From NCBI GenBank assembly GCA_964435475.1, contig CAYSZB010000002.1, positions 1 through 64,000 of the forward strand: a DNA stretch of 64,000 nucleotides. Reading direction: 5' to 3'. Origin of the DNA: CAYSZB01 sp964435475. Its GTDB lineage: Bacteria > Chloroflexota > Anaerolineae > Anaerolineales > Anaerolineaceae. The notes under the pieces are model-generated. The model saw only the letters and a list, made by a program, of their open reading frames with translations, searched no databases and was not told the origin of the DNA. Both the position numbers and the translations under genes were made by a program. Shown piece after piece: positions 1 through 8,828 of the stretch; position 1 is the first letter of the stretch; the number at the start of each line of letters is the position of its first letter.

Positions 1-317
1 AAGCCCTGTATGTCCAGCTTGTCGCGCAAGGTAGTCAATCACTTGGCGACGCCATCAAAGTAGGCGCTGCGATCGAGGAGATCGACATCCTCGACCTTGA
101 AGAAAGCCTGGCAGAGACCGACAAAGCCGATATCACCAGGGTTTATCAGAACCTGTTGAGAGGCTCCTACAATCATCTGCGCGCCTTTGTTTCAACCCTG
201 GCACGCCAGACAGGTGAGGTGTATGCTCCCCAGTACATGGAGACCGAGGCGTACAGTGAGATCGTTCCCGCAACCACACCAACCGGCAACCCAAGGCGCG
301 GAGGGCGAAGGAATTAA
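1..317 (+). CDS. DUF2202 ferritin-like protein, C-terminal part
   Basis: The reading frame is open from the left edge (codons begin at base 3) and stops with TAA at 315-317, giving 104 C-terminal residues. The text VAQGSQSLGDAIKVGAAIEE, then LEESLAETDKADITRVYQNL and LRGSYNHLRAF, matches the last helices of DUF2202 proteins, which are ferritin-like four-helix bundles found in bacteria and archaea. These bundles are thought to bind a metal pair, but their function is unproven. The N-terminal half and the start lie outside the window. A basic Gly/Arg-rich tail ends the protein. A strong hairpin lies about 70 bases downstream. Confidence 0.85.
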   Translation, partial: ALYVQLVAQGSQSLGDAIKVGAAIEEIDILDLEESLAETDKADITRVYQNLLRGSYNHLRAFVSTLARQTGEVYAPQYMETEAYSEIVPATTPTGNPRRGGRRN

Positions 318-388
318 GCGGGTCTGCTCTTCGCTGGCGGGAGATTAGAATAGCCAGATATCTCCCAAATCCAAGACGAAATTTCATA

Positions 389-434
389 ACGGATAATAGA
401 CAATAAATGTCTATTATCCGTAATTTATATTTTT
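389..434 (+). terminator. Intrinsic terminator after the DUF2202 gene
   Basis: A perfect 14-base stem (389-402 pairing with 408-421) closes a 5-base loop and is followed by a T-rich run to 434. The stem is AT-rich, so termination may be modest. The rest of 318-532 holds no gene that I can support; it must contain the promoter of the first lipoprotein gene. Confidence 0.6.
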
Positions 435-532
435 AATGATCAGGTGAGACATACTTATCCTTTTTTTGTTATCCTACTTAACCAGCAATCCCAGCTATCG
501 CATATAATTCATAAATTCAAGGATCCATCACT

Positions 533-1681
533 ATGAAAACGCTTCTGCATCGAACCATCCTATTCATTTTTGTTTGTTTTTTGGCGAGTTGTTCGCCATT
601 GATCTCATCCCCCGTATCCACCACAAGCTCAGCACAAACGGCTGAAATGATATTGGAGACCCCGGAGGTCCAGGCACTGGAACCCACCAAAACTATTCCA
701 ATCCCCACTGCAACCAGCACCCCCCTGCCCACCTCCACCACCACGCCAGAACCGGTCGCTGACCTGCATGACATCTCCACCTGGCCGGTAGAGATGCAGG
801 ATTATTTCAACCGCCCTCCTGAAGAATGGAACAACCCCAGCAAGCAATATGTGTCTGGGTCAGAATTTAATAGATTTTTTCAACAAGCAAGAAGGGACTT
901 TTTAACCAATCATGGCATTGACACAGCTCATAAGACCGACGAAGAGATCTTTCTTGAATATAGACAGTGGGCATTTGACAATAAACAAATAGGAGTGTGG
1001 TCTCCCCAAGAAATTACGCAAGTTAGAGGAGGAGCATTTACTATTTCTTGGACAGAAGGAACAACAAGAGATGCTCCAGTGCATGGTGGAAACAATCGAT
1101 CAGCAAATTTGAGGATTGATCCAGAATCAGAAGGATTGATTTCACAACTTTTGACTGAACATATGTATACAGTAACAATTTTTGGTACGGATGTTAACTT
1201 GACTCCAAATGCTGGCTATATGGGGATTAACGCAGGTTTGGTCAGGATTCCCGGAGTTGATCCACAAGATGAAGTGCTGATCTACTTAACATATAGAGAG
1301 AACAATATTACTTACGATGATTTAATTAGCATTCCATTACAACCCACAAGTCACAATGTCGGAATTCCAATTCTTGATGGACACCAAACGGTTATTTCAG
1401 TAAATACACCCTTTACATTGTCTCCGGCAATTAATGGGTTATGTTCAGGTGGACAAGATTTTTGTTTGAATGGAAGAAAAATGCCATTTTTAACACTTCA
1501 GGACTTACTGAATGGTTTTGGACAAACCACAATAGTTAATCCGTATTATGCAAGTCCCTCCGATCGAGCAGAATTGAATTCGATTGGAGATTTAGGACCT
1601 CATTATATTGAGCGAGGTTATGCTGTCGGTTCTTTCCCAGATTTATCGCTGATTGACATGTCTCTCCCCTGGGAGGAGTAG
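533..1681 (+). CDS. Lipoprotein of the tandem array, copy 1 (C-module type A)
   Basis: This 382-residue protein has a lipobox (LASC, Cys20), so it is probably lipid-anchored outside the membrane. A Thr/Pro-rich low-complexity linker spans about residues 40-80. A conserved block follows, PVADLHDISTWPVEMQDYFN then RPPEEWNNP, and then a roughly 270-residue C-terminal module. That module contains CSGGQDFCLNGRKM and ends in LIDMSLPWEE. The module is shared with copy 2 but not with copies 3 and 4. I do not recognise a named domain. The C-terminal part is visibly more AT-rich than the linker region. It is the first of four same-strand paralogues. Confidence 0.85.
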   Translation: MKTLLHRTILFIFVCFLASCSPLISSPVSTTSSAQTAEMILETPEVQALEPTKTIPIPTATSTPLPTSTTTPEPVADLHDISTWPVEMQDYFNRPPEEWNNPSKQYVSGSEFNRFFQQARRDFLTNHGIDTAHKTDEEIFLEYRQWAFDNKQIGVWSPQEITQVRGGAFTISWTEGTTRDAPVHGGNNRSANLRIDPESEGLISQLLTEHMYTVTIFGTDVNLTPNAGYMGINAGLVRIPGVDPQDEVLIYLTYRENNITYDDLISIPLQPTSHNVGIPILDGHQTVISVNTPFTLSPAINGLCSGGQDFCLNGRKMPFLTLQDLLNGFGQTTIVNPYYASPSDRAELNSIGDLGPHYIERGYAVGSFPDLSLIDMSLPWEE

Positions 1682-1770
1682 AACTGGCTTGGACCTTGAA
1701 TGATGACAGGATTATTAATGAATGGAAAATAAAATTTGAACAAGGATTTTATTTTTAATGGATTAATTGA

Positions 1771-2916
1771 ATGAAAACAAACACATCACCTAAAATCTCC
1801 CTATTACTATCATCAACAATCGTCTTAATTGCACTAAACCTGGTCGCCTGCATTCCCCACCAGAGTGTAACTACTCAGTTATCGATCTCACCAACCGCAG
1901 AAGTTCTTCCAACCCAACAGGATATTCAAACACCTACTGCACAGCCCACCGCAACCAGTACCCCCCTGCCATCCGCCACCAGCACACCAGAACCGGTCGC
2001 TGACCTTCATGACCTCTCCACCTGGCCGGTTGAGATGCAGGAATACTTCAACCGCCCTCCAGAAGAATGGAACAACCCGACCAGGCAATATGTGTCTGGT
2101 GCAGAATTTAATTTATTTTTCCAACAAACAAGAAGAGATTTTTTAACAAGAAATGGCATTGAAACATCAAAGAAAACCGATCATGAAATCATGCTTGAAT
2201 ATCAGAGATGGGCATTTGAGAATAAAAAGATCATGATCTGGTCGCCACAGGAAATCGCACTGGTCTTGGGAGGTCCATTCAGGATTGCTTATATTGAAGG
2301 AACAGAAAGAAACGCTCCGGTGCATGGGGGGATTTTCTTATCAAGTCATTATAGATCAAACCCCGGCAATGACCACTTAGCACATGTAATAGCTGAACAT
2401 CAATATTCAATCGACATATTTGGAGTTCAAGTTCAAAGACCTCCAAACAGTGGCATTATTGCGATTTATTCAGGAGTGATAAAAATACCAGGTGTGAACA
2501 TTCAAGATGAGATCCTTATTTATTTAACATATAGAGAGGATGGTGTTAACTTCAGTAATTTAGTAAGCATTCCGCTTCAGCCAACAAATCAAAACCAAGG
2601 CGATGTTTCTCTTGATTTAAATGGCAATTTAACAAAAATAAACATTTCGTTTTCTTTACAACCAGCGATTACTGGTTTATGTTCAGGAGGACAAGACATA
2701 TGCCTGAATGGGAGAAAAATGACTTTCCTTTCTCTTGAAAACCTTATTAACGAAATGGGCACTGTAACAATTGTTAATCCTTATTATGCCGGTCCTACAG
2801 ATTTGGGAGGATTCGAGTCAATCGGAGATTTAAGTGATCAGCATATAGAAAGAGGATATACTGTTGGGTTTAATCAATCAAATTTGATTGATATGTCATT
2901 CCCTTGGGATGATTAA
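1771..2916 (+). CDS. Lipoprotein of the tandem array, copy 2 (C-module type A)
   Basis: This 381-residue paralogue of the preceding gene has a lipobox ending at Cys27 (LVAC) and a Thr/Pro/Ser linker. It carries the same PVADLHDLSTWPVEMQEYFN block and a type A C-terminal module, including CSGGQDICLNGRKM, VTIVNPYYAGPTDLG and an acidic LIDMSFPWDD end. From about 1930 to 2098 its DNA is almost identical to copy 3, although the C-terminal halves of those two genes are unrelated. Function is unknown. Surface exposure is inferred from the signal peptide. Confidence 0.85.
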   Translation: MKTNTSPKISLLLSSTIVLIALNLVACIPHQSVTTQLSISPTAEVLPTQQDIQTPTAQPTATSTPLPSATSTPEPVADLHDLSTWPVEMQEYFNRPPEEWNNPTRQYVSGAEFNLFFQQTRRDFLTRNGIETSKKTDHEIMLEYQRWAFENKKIMIWSPQEIALVLGGPFRIAYIEGTERNAPVHGGIFLSSHYRSNPGNDHLAHVIAEHQYSIDIFGVQVQRPPNSGIIAIYSGVIKIPGVNIQDEILIYLTYREDGVNFSNLVSIPLQPTNQNQGDVSLDLNGNLTKINISFSLQPAITGLCSGGQDICLNGRKMTFLSLENLINEMGTVTIVNPYYAGPTDLGGFESIGDLSDQHIERGYTVGFNQSNLIDMSFPWDD

Positions 2917-3006
2917 GCTGGCTTAATCATTTGATTGAGTACATAAGAAATTATCGCATGGGTCTTAATATTCGATCAATAATTTTTTCGTATAAAGGTG
3001 TGTACG

Positions 3007-4134
3007 ATGAAATCAAATATATTACTTAAAATCTCATTATTACTTATTACCTTTGCCTCAATTGCATTTAGCCAGACCGCCTGCATTCCCCAGCAGAGTG
3101 CAACTATCCAGCCATTGATTTCTCCAACCGCAGAAGTTCTTCCAATCCAACAGGATACTCAAATACCTACTGCACAGCCCACCGCAACCAGCACCCCCCT
3201 GCCATCCGCCACCAGCACACCAGAACCGGTCGCTGACCTTCACGACCTCTCCACCTGGCCGGTTGAGATGCAGGAATACTTCAACCGCCTTCCAGAAGAA
3301 TGGAACAACCCGACCAGGCAATATGTGTCTGATGTTGAATTTCACCGTTTTGTCCAACAAGCACGGCGCGACTTCTTAACCGCCAATGGCGTAGCCGATG
3401 CAGGATCGATGAACCAGGAAAAGTTATTTATGGAATACTTGCGGCTGACCAACAAAATACCAATAATAATGACATTATCACCTCTAGAACTGAGGGAAAT
3501 GGTATCAGATCCCCAAAATGTCGGTGCATCATTCATTCACTTTGATGACGAAAGTTCAACAATGACTGAAGGATTATTTGTCAATTATAGTTTCAGAGAC
3601 AATGATGAAGCTTTTGAGATTATGAAGAATAGGGTAATTAATTATCGATTTACGATTAATTTGTTTGGTCAGCCAACCGAAGTGGCACGTGCTTTTTACC
3701 AAGGTGTGATGGGCGATGAAATTGGCCTTTTTCTTCTACCAGGAATAAATCAAAACGAAGGTATTGGAGTTTTAGTCCATTATGTAAATGAAAGTGGAAG
3801 ACATTGTTATTTACCTTTAGCTACTCACTTTGAGGATGAGGTAATTCGTGTTGGAGATATTGTTGTACTTTCGGGATTAGGAACATCTTTGGATGAAACT
3901 GTAGTTAACGGTGCGCATATCAATCCAAAAGGTAGGGCTGATATGGCGCCAGTGACTTTGGATGATTTGATGAATAATATCGGGTTAAAAATACAAATTT
4001 ATCCCGACACTGATAATAAATTGACTATTAATCAGTCTTTCCCATTCCAACTTGGACTTGAGGGTGGACAAAGATTTGTATTTAATCAACCTGAATTACT
4101 ACCTCCCATCGTTTATCCATGGTCTCAACCATGA
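3007..4134 (+). CDS. Lipoprotein of the tandem array, copy 3 (C-module type B)
   Basis: The ATG at 3007 is preferred over an in-frame GTG at 2998, because AAAGGTG at 2994-3000 then sits six bases upstream. The 375-residue product has a lipobox ending at Cys26 (QTAC), a Thr/Pro linker and the conserved ADLHDLSTWPVEMQEYFN block. It then switches to a different C-terminal module (type B) with GDEIGLFLLPGI, GIGVLVHYVN, VTLDDLMNNIGLKI and the end PPIVYPWSQP. That module is shared with copy 4. The N-terminal DNA is nearly that of copy 2, so the gene looks like a domain-swapped product. Function is unknown. Confidence 0.85.
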   Translation: MKSNILLKISLLLITFASIAFSQTACIPQQSATIQPLISPTAEVLPIQQDTQIPTAQPTATSTPLPSATSTPEPVADLHDLSTWPVEMQEYFNRLPEEWNNPTRQYVSDVEFHRFVQQARRDFLTANGVADAGSMNQEKLFMEYLRLTNKIPIIMTLSPLELREMVSDPQNVGASFIHFDDESSTMTEGLFVNYSFRDNDEAFEIMKNRVINYRFTINLFGQPTEVARAFYQGVMGDEIGLFLLPGINQNEGIGVLVHYVNESGRHCYLPLATHFEDEVIRVGDIVVLSGLGTSLDETVVNGAHINPKGRADMAPVTLDDLMNNIGLKIQIYPDTDNKLTINQSFPFQLGLEGGQRFVFNQPELLPPIVYPWSQP

Positions 4135-4199
4135 TATACCATTGGATCTCATTTCAACCATTTCTAAATATAGTTTATTTACAAAAATAAGTAACTCTG

Positions 4200-5321
4200 A
4201 TGAAAACACTAAAACCATTATTCTTCCTACTTGCTGTTTCATTTGTACTTTCAGCCTGTGCGCCAACTCCAACGCTTACCCCTGCAATAGATGTCACCAG
4301 CATTCCACCAACGGCGACAATGACTGCAACAACACCCCCAACAACAATCCCCACATCAACCAGCACACCCTTGCCCACCCCTACCAGCACCCCGGAACCG
4401 GTGGCTGACCTGCATGACATCTCCACCTGGCCGGCAGAGATGCAGGATTACTTCAACCGTCCCCCGGAAGAATGGAACAACCCCACCAAGCAATACGCTT
4501 CCGATGTTGAATTTCATCGCTTCATCCTTCAAGCCCGCCGCGACTTTTTAACTGCAATTGGTATAAGTGAAGCAGGGTCGATGAACAAGGACGCATTGTT
4601 GTTGGAGTACTTAAAATGGGGCAATGATAATAAGCAGATATTGGTCCTGACACCCATTGAGCTCCGCAGTTGGTATGCTGATACTGAAAATATTGGTATG
4701 TTTTATCAGCATATCCTGCCCAACAATTCCGGGGTCCAGGTACTTGAAGGCATTTTTTTAAACATAAAACTGCAGGACAATACGAAGAATGTGCAGGAAT
4801 TGGTTGGTTTATTGCTTGATGAAAGCTTTCGCCTGCCCGTTTTTGGCCAGGAAGTCCTGTTCCCTAGACATAATTATGAAGGGGTTCAGGGAGATGAGAT
4901 CGGTTTGTTCCTCTTGCCAGGCATCCCCACTGATCAGGGAATTGGGGTCCTGGTGCATTTTGTGAATAATAAAGGAAATCATTGTTACCAACCGCTTGCC
5001 ACCCATTTCATCCCTTTGACCATCAACAAGGGAGAACTTGTATACAATGCAGGAGGTAGGGCTATCGCTCCTATAGAAGCAGATATTGTGATGGGAGCAG
5101 CCCACACGGGTGCACTGGGTGGACACAACAGTGTACCGATCACTTTGGATGATTTGGTAAACAATATCGGTCTGAAGATCGCCATCAGGCCGGATCATGG
5201 ATGGGATGGTTGGACCGTCGAGATCTATCCCTGGAATTTGGGTCTCGAGGGTGGTCAGACGTTTGATTTTGAACAAAGTCCGTTTCTTCCACCGATAGTA
5301 TATCCCTGGTCACAACCTTAA
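4200..5321 (+). CDS. Lipoprotein of the tandem array, copy 4 (C-module type B)
   Basis: The 373-residue product has a lipobox ending at Cys20 (LSAC), a long Thr-rich linker, the conserved ADLHDISTWPAEMQDYFN block and a type B C-terminal module (GDEIGLFLLPGIPTDQGIGV, VTLDD-like ITLDDLVNNIGLKIAIRPD, end PPIVYPWSQP). Its base composition is closer to the neighbouring housekeeping genes than in copies 1-3, so it may be the oldest member. No known domain is recognised. Decarboxylase mvaD follows 48 bases downstream on the same strand, but nothing suggests a functional link. Confidence 0.85.
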   Translation: MKTLKPLFFLLAVSFVLSACAPTPTLTPAIDVTSIPPTATMTATTPPTTIPTSTSTPLPTPTSTPEPVADLHDISTWPAEMQDYFNRPPEEWNNPTKQYASDVEFHRFILQARRDFLTAIGISEAGSMNKDALLLEYLKWGNDNKQILVLTPIELRSWYADTENIGMFYQHILPNNSGVQVLEGIFLNIKLQDNTKNVQELVGLLLDESFRLPVFGQEVLFPRHNYEGVQGDEIGLFLLPGIPTDQGIGVLVHFVNNKGNHCYQPLATHFIPLTINKGELVYNAGGRAIAPIEADIVMGAAHTGALGGHNSVPITLDDLVNNIGLKIAIRPDHGWDGWTVEIYPWNLGLEGGQTFDFEQSPFLPPIVYPWSQP

Positions 5322-5369
5322 TCTTCTTCCTGGTAAAATTTTATCTATATAACAAAGTAGAATTCAATT

Positions 5370-6338
5370 ATGAAAGCAATTGCTATTGCCCACCCCAATA
5401 TTGCCTTCATTAAATATTGGGGTAATCTGGATGAAAACCTGCATATCCCTGCCAACGGATCGATCTCCATGTGCCTGGAGGAGCTCACCACCCGCACCTC
5501 AGTCATCTTTGATCCCAGCCTGGCCCAGGATCAACTGACCCTGGATGGGCAGTCCATGCAGGGTGAGGCACTGACCCGCGTCTCCACATTCCTCGATCAT
5601 GTGCGCCGCCTGGCAGGACTGAAAATCTATGCGCAGATAAACAGTAGGAACAACTTCCCCTCCGGTGCCGGCATCGCCTCCTCGGCATCTGCCTTCGCTG
5701 CCCTGGCACTGGCTGCCACCGCAGCCCTGGGGCTTGACCTCTCTGAGCCTGCCCTTTCTAGCCTGGCACGCCTGGGCTCCGGTTCTGCCTGTCGCTCCAT
5801 CCCCCCCGGGTTCGTGGAATGGCTGCCCGGCACCTGCCATGCGGATTCTTTTGCCATCTCGATCGCTCCCCCTAGCCATTGGGACCTGGTGGACTGCATC
5901 GCCATCGTCGACCGCACTCACAAGCGCACCGGTTCCGCCCGGGGCATGGCGTTTGCCCAAACCAGTCCACTGCAGGCTGAGCGCATCAAAACCGCCCCTG
6001 GTCGCCTCGATCGCTGTCGCCAGGCTATCCTGAAGCGTGATTTTGACGCCTTAGCGGATGTGGTCGAACAGGATTCGGAGTTAATGCATGCGGTAATGCG
6101 CACTTCAATTCCGCCCCTCGAATACATGCAGGCTGCCACGCATAGGATAATTACAGCGACGCGTGATTGGCGAAAAGAAGGCCATGCGGTCTGTGCCACG
6201 GTGGATGCCGGGCCAAATGTGCATGTGATCTGCCTGGCGGCTGAGCAACCCTTCGTTGTGAAAAGCCTGCAAGAGATCGCGGGTGTTAACGAAGTTCTAA
6301 CTGCCAAACTAGGCAGCGGGGCTTGCCTGGCTGTATAA
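5370..6338 (+). CDS. mvaD: Mevalonate (di)phosphate decarboxylase, GHMP family
   Basis: The 322-residue protein has the hallmarks of this family. They are HPNIAFIKYWGN at 8-19, the GHMP ATP-binding loop PSGAGIASSASAFA at 97-110, SGSACRSIPPGFVEW at 137-151, GMAFAQTSPL near 192-201, and DAGPNVHVI with the likely catalytic Asp279. The enzyme makes isopentenyl (di)phosphate from a phosphorylated mevalonate. Some Chloroflexota homologues (Roseiflexus) decarboxylate mevalonate 5-phosphate and work with isopentenyl phosphate kinase, so the substrate here could be either one. No other mevalonate gene is adjacent. It starts a same-strand run with the next three genes. Confidence 0.88.
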   Translation: MKAIAIAHPNIAFIKYWGNLDENLHIPANGSISMCLEELTTRTSVIFDPSLAQDQLTLDGQSMQGEALTRVSTFLDHVRRLAGLKIYAQINSRNNFPSGAGIASSASAFAALALAATAALGLDLSEPALSSLARLGSGSACRSIPPGFVEWLPGTCHADSFAISIAPPSHWDLVDCIAIVDRTHKRTGSARGMAFAQTSPLQAERIKTAPGRLDRCRQAILKRDFDALADVVEQDSELMHAVMRTSIPPLEYMQAATHRIITATRDWRKEGHAVCATVDAGPNVHVICLAAEQPFVVKSLQEIAGVNEVLTAKLGSGACLAV

Positions 6339-6428
6339 TCCTTATATAATATCCATGCTCGTTTGGGTATAATTTCAAGACATTTTTAGTTACCACCTTT
6401 GGTAACCTGACAGGAGCATTTAAAGATA

Positions 6429-7499
6429 ATGGAAATAATCTGGATCATATTGCAGTTCGTGGTCATCCTCGGGCTGTTGATTTTCTTTCATGAATTGGGG
6501 CATTTTTTGGCATCCAAAGCAGTGGGCATCCCGGTTCTGGAGTTCGGCTTTGGCTATCCGCCGCGCATGGTCAGGCTTTTCACCTGGAAGGGCACCGAAG
6601 TGACCCTCAACTGGATCCCCTTTGGCGGTTTTATCAAAGCCCAGGGAGAGACTGATGACAAGGTGGAAGGCGGCATGGCATCTGCAACAGCCTGGAAACG
6701 CCTGATCATCATGATCAGCGGTCCCTTGATGAACTTCATCGTCGGTATCATCGTGCTGATCGTCATGTACACGGCCCTGGGCACGCCTGCTTCGAACCAG
6801 GTACTGATCAGCTCAATTTCAGACAATTCACCTGCCCAAACTGCCCAACTGGCGGTCGGTGACATCATCCTTGAGGTGGATGACATTCCTGTTGAGAGTA
6901 TCGAAGGATTGCAAGCTACGATCAAGGAAAAAGCCGGCAGCGAACTCAGCCTGTTGGTCCAGCGCGGTGAGGAGACCCTGGAAATCAGACTGACGCCCCG
7001 GGTGAACCCGCCCGAGGGACAGGGTGCCGTCGGGATCGGGTTGAGCAACCCGCTCAAACCCATGCCGTTCGTTAAGGCAATCGGCTATTCCTTTGAGACT
7101 GCCTACATGCAGGCAAAACAGACGATCATGCTGCCAGTCAACCTGATCAAGGGCAGCATCCCGGCATCGGATGCCAGGATTGTAGGCTTCAAGGGCATAT
7201 TTGACATCTACAACCAGGCCGGGCAGATGGACGAGGAAACCTCGGTGGCTATGGCACAGCCCCTGCCCATATACCGCATGTCGGTGATCGCCATGGTTTC
7301 GATCGCCTTTGGCCTGACCAACCTGCTGCCCATCCCCATGCTGGATGGTGGTCAGATCCTCTTCCTGCTGCCCGAATTGTTATTCAAAAAAGCGATCCCG
7401 CGCAAGGTGGTCAACGCGGTGAACACGGTATTTTTCATGCTGTTGATTTTGCTGATGGTTTACATCACGATCATGGATTTTGTAAAACCAATTTTTTAA
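6429..7499 (+). CDS. rseP: Site-2 membrane metalloprotease (RseP/RIP family, M50)
   Basis: The 356-residue membrane protein carries the zinc site HELGH (His21-Glu22-His25) in its first transmembrane helix. A PDZ domain follows at about 125-205 (SISDNSPAQTAQLAVGDIIL). The third metal-binding motif PMLDGGQ lies near residue 305, and the protein ends in a hydrophobic C-terminal helix. Such proteases cut transmembrane anti-sigma factors or signal-peptide remnants inside the membrane. The RBS CAGGAG precedes the ATG. No anti-sigma target is encoded nearby. The length and single PDZ fit Gram-positive-type RIP proteases. Confidence 0.93.
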   Translation: MEIIWIILQFVVILGLLIFFHELGHFLASKAVGIPVLEFGFGYPPRMVRLFTWKGTEVTLNWIPFGGFIKAQGETDDKVEGGMASATAWKRLIIMISGPLMNFIVGIIVLIVMYTALGTPASNQVLISSISDNSPAQTAQLAVGDIILEVDDIPVESIEGLQATIKEKAGSELSLLVQRGEETLEIRLTPRVNPPEGQGAVGIGLSNPLKPMPFVKAIGYSFETAYMQAKQTIMLPVNLIKGSIPASDARIVGFKGIFDIYNQAGQMDEETSVAMAQPLPIYRMSVIAMVSIAFGLTNLLPIPMLDGGQILFLLPELLFKKAIPRKVVNAVNTVFFMLLILLMVYITIMDFVKPIF

Positions 7500-7514
7500 T
7501 AAGAGTGAGATTCG

Positions 7515-8528
7515 ATGCAAGAGACACCAGATTTTTCCATTGTGACAAGTGCTTTAGTGGACGAAACAAGGCCTTTTCCGCCCAAATTGCTGTATCACCT
7601 GTCATCCTTAAGCCCATCTGAAGCCATACAGCTCAAACACACCTGGCCTGAGGTCAGGGTGGAACGGCGCAGGGGAATATTGGAAGACCTTGAAGACCTG
7701 TCGGAAAAAGACGACCTGCTCATCTTTGATGAGATAGGCAAGATCGGCTTAAAAGATCCCGACCCCCAGGTGATCATCAATGCGATCAAGCTTCTGTGGC
7801 AGACAGAGGACAAGAGACTGGTCCCGGTCTACCTGGATCTGCTAGCCATGCATGCGGATGAGAGCGTGCGGGCAGCAGCGGGAAACATTTTGGGCAATTT
7901 TGTCTACCTGGGCGAGATCGAGTCGATCCCGGCAGCATTATTGAAGCGGATCGAAGAGGCTCTGCTGGAAGCAAACCATAATGACCGCTCGGACCTGGTG
8001 CGGCGGCGGACGCTGGAATCGCTCGGCTACTCCAGCCGACAGGAGGTGGAAGGGCTGATCAAGATCGCCATCAAGCACAAGGATACCCTTTGGCTGGAAA
8101 GTGCACTTTTTGCCATGGGGCGCTCAGCAGACGAAATGTGGGACAAGGATGTGCTACGCATGCTGCACCACGAGGACCCGGGTGTGCGCATCAGCGCCAT
8201 TCATGCAGCCGGTGACCTGGCGATCGATGAAGCCCGCTCCTACATGATGGATTTGCTGGAAGAAGAGATCGAAGACGACGAAATGCTCTCCGAGGTGATC
8301 TGGTCACTATCGCAGATCGGTGGTCATGGTGCCCGCGAGACCCTTGAAGGACTACAGGATAAGACGACGGACGAGGACATCCTCGACCTGATCGAAGACG
8401 CGCTGGACAACCTCAGCCTGACCGAAGACGCCTCGCTCTTTGAACTGATGGATGTTGACCTCGAGGGTGATGAGGACGAAGAGGACATTCTTAACCTTGA
8501 TGAAGACCTGGGAGACGAGGAACTGTAG
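7515..8528 (+). CDS. HEAT-repeat protein with acidic tail
   Basis: The 337-residue soluble protein consists largely of helical HEAT/PBS-lyase-like repeats. Visible units include DPDPQVIINAIKLLWQTED, ADESVRAAAGNILGNFVYLG and HEDPGVRISAIHAAGDLAID. The last 45 residues are strongly acidic (DLEGDEDEEDILNLDEDLGD), suggesting a protein-interaction role. No catalytic motif is seen. It starts 15 bases after the protease stop and is probably co-transcribed with it and with acylphosphatase. The function is unknown beyond a scaffold-type fold. Confidence 0.85.
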   Translation: MQETPDFSIVTSALVDETRPFPPKLLYHLSSLSPSEAIQLKHTWPEVRVERRRGILEDLEDLSEKDDLLIFDEIGKIGLKDPDPQVIINAIKLLWQTEDKRLVPVYLDLLAMHADESVRAAAGNILGNFVYLGEIESIPAALLKRIEEALLEANHNDRSDLVRRRTLESLGYSSRQEVEGLIKIAIKHKDTLWLESALFAMGRSADEMWDKDVLRMLHHEDPGVRISAIHAAGDLAIDEARSYMMDLLEEEIEDDEMLSEVIWSLSQIGGHGARETLEGLQDKTTDEDILDLIEDALDNLSLTEDASLFELMDVDLEGDEDEEDILNLDEDLGDEEL

Positions 8529-8549
8529 CTCCTAAATGGGTTGAACAAA

Positions 8550-8828
8550 ATGCAACGTTTTCACTGCCTTATCGATGGACGCGTCCAGGGGGTGGGCTTT
8601 CGCTATTTTGTTATCCGCCAGGCAGAAGCATTGGGGTTGACCGGTTGGGTTGCCAATCGAATGGATGGTCGGGTTGAAGTGACCGCCGAAGGCGAGTATG
8701 ATCAACTTCAGGAACTGCTGACCAAACTTAACCAGGGTCCAGGCGGAGCGTTTGTTTCAGATATTTCGGTTGAATGGCAGGCTGCGTCGGGTGAATTTGA
8801 TCATTTTGGTTTGCGCAGCCTGCGTTAG
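8550..8828 (+). CDS. acyP: Acylphosphatase
   Basis: The 92-residue protein has the acylphosphatase core VQGVGFRYFVIRQAE, with the phosphate-binding loop and catalytic Arg, and GWVANRMDGRVEV with the catalytic Asn. It hydrolyses carboxyl-phosphate bonds of small acyl phosphates. I chose the ATG at 8550, which gives the usual family length. An in-frame TTG at 8541 would add three residues. Its stop overlaps the stop of the convergent uvrB gene by four bases. Confidence 0.92.
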   Translation: MQRFHCLIDGRVQGVGFRYFVIRQAEALGLTGWVANRMDGRVEVTAEGEYDQLQELLTKLNQGPGGAFVSDISVEWQAASGEFDHFGLRSLR

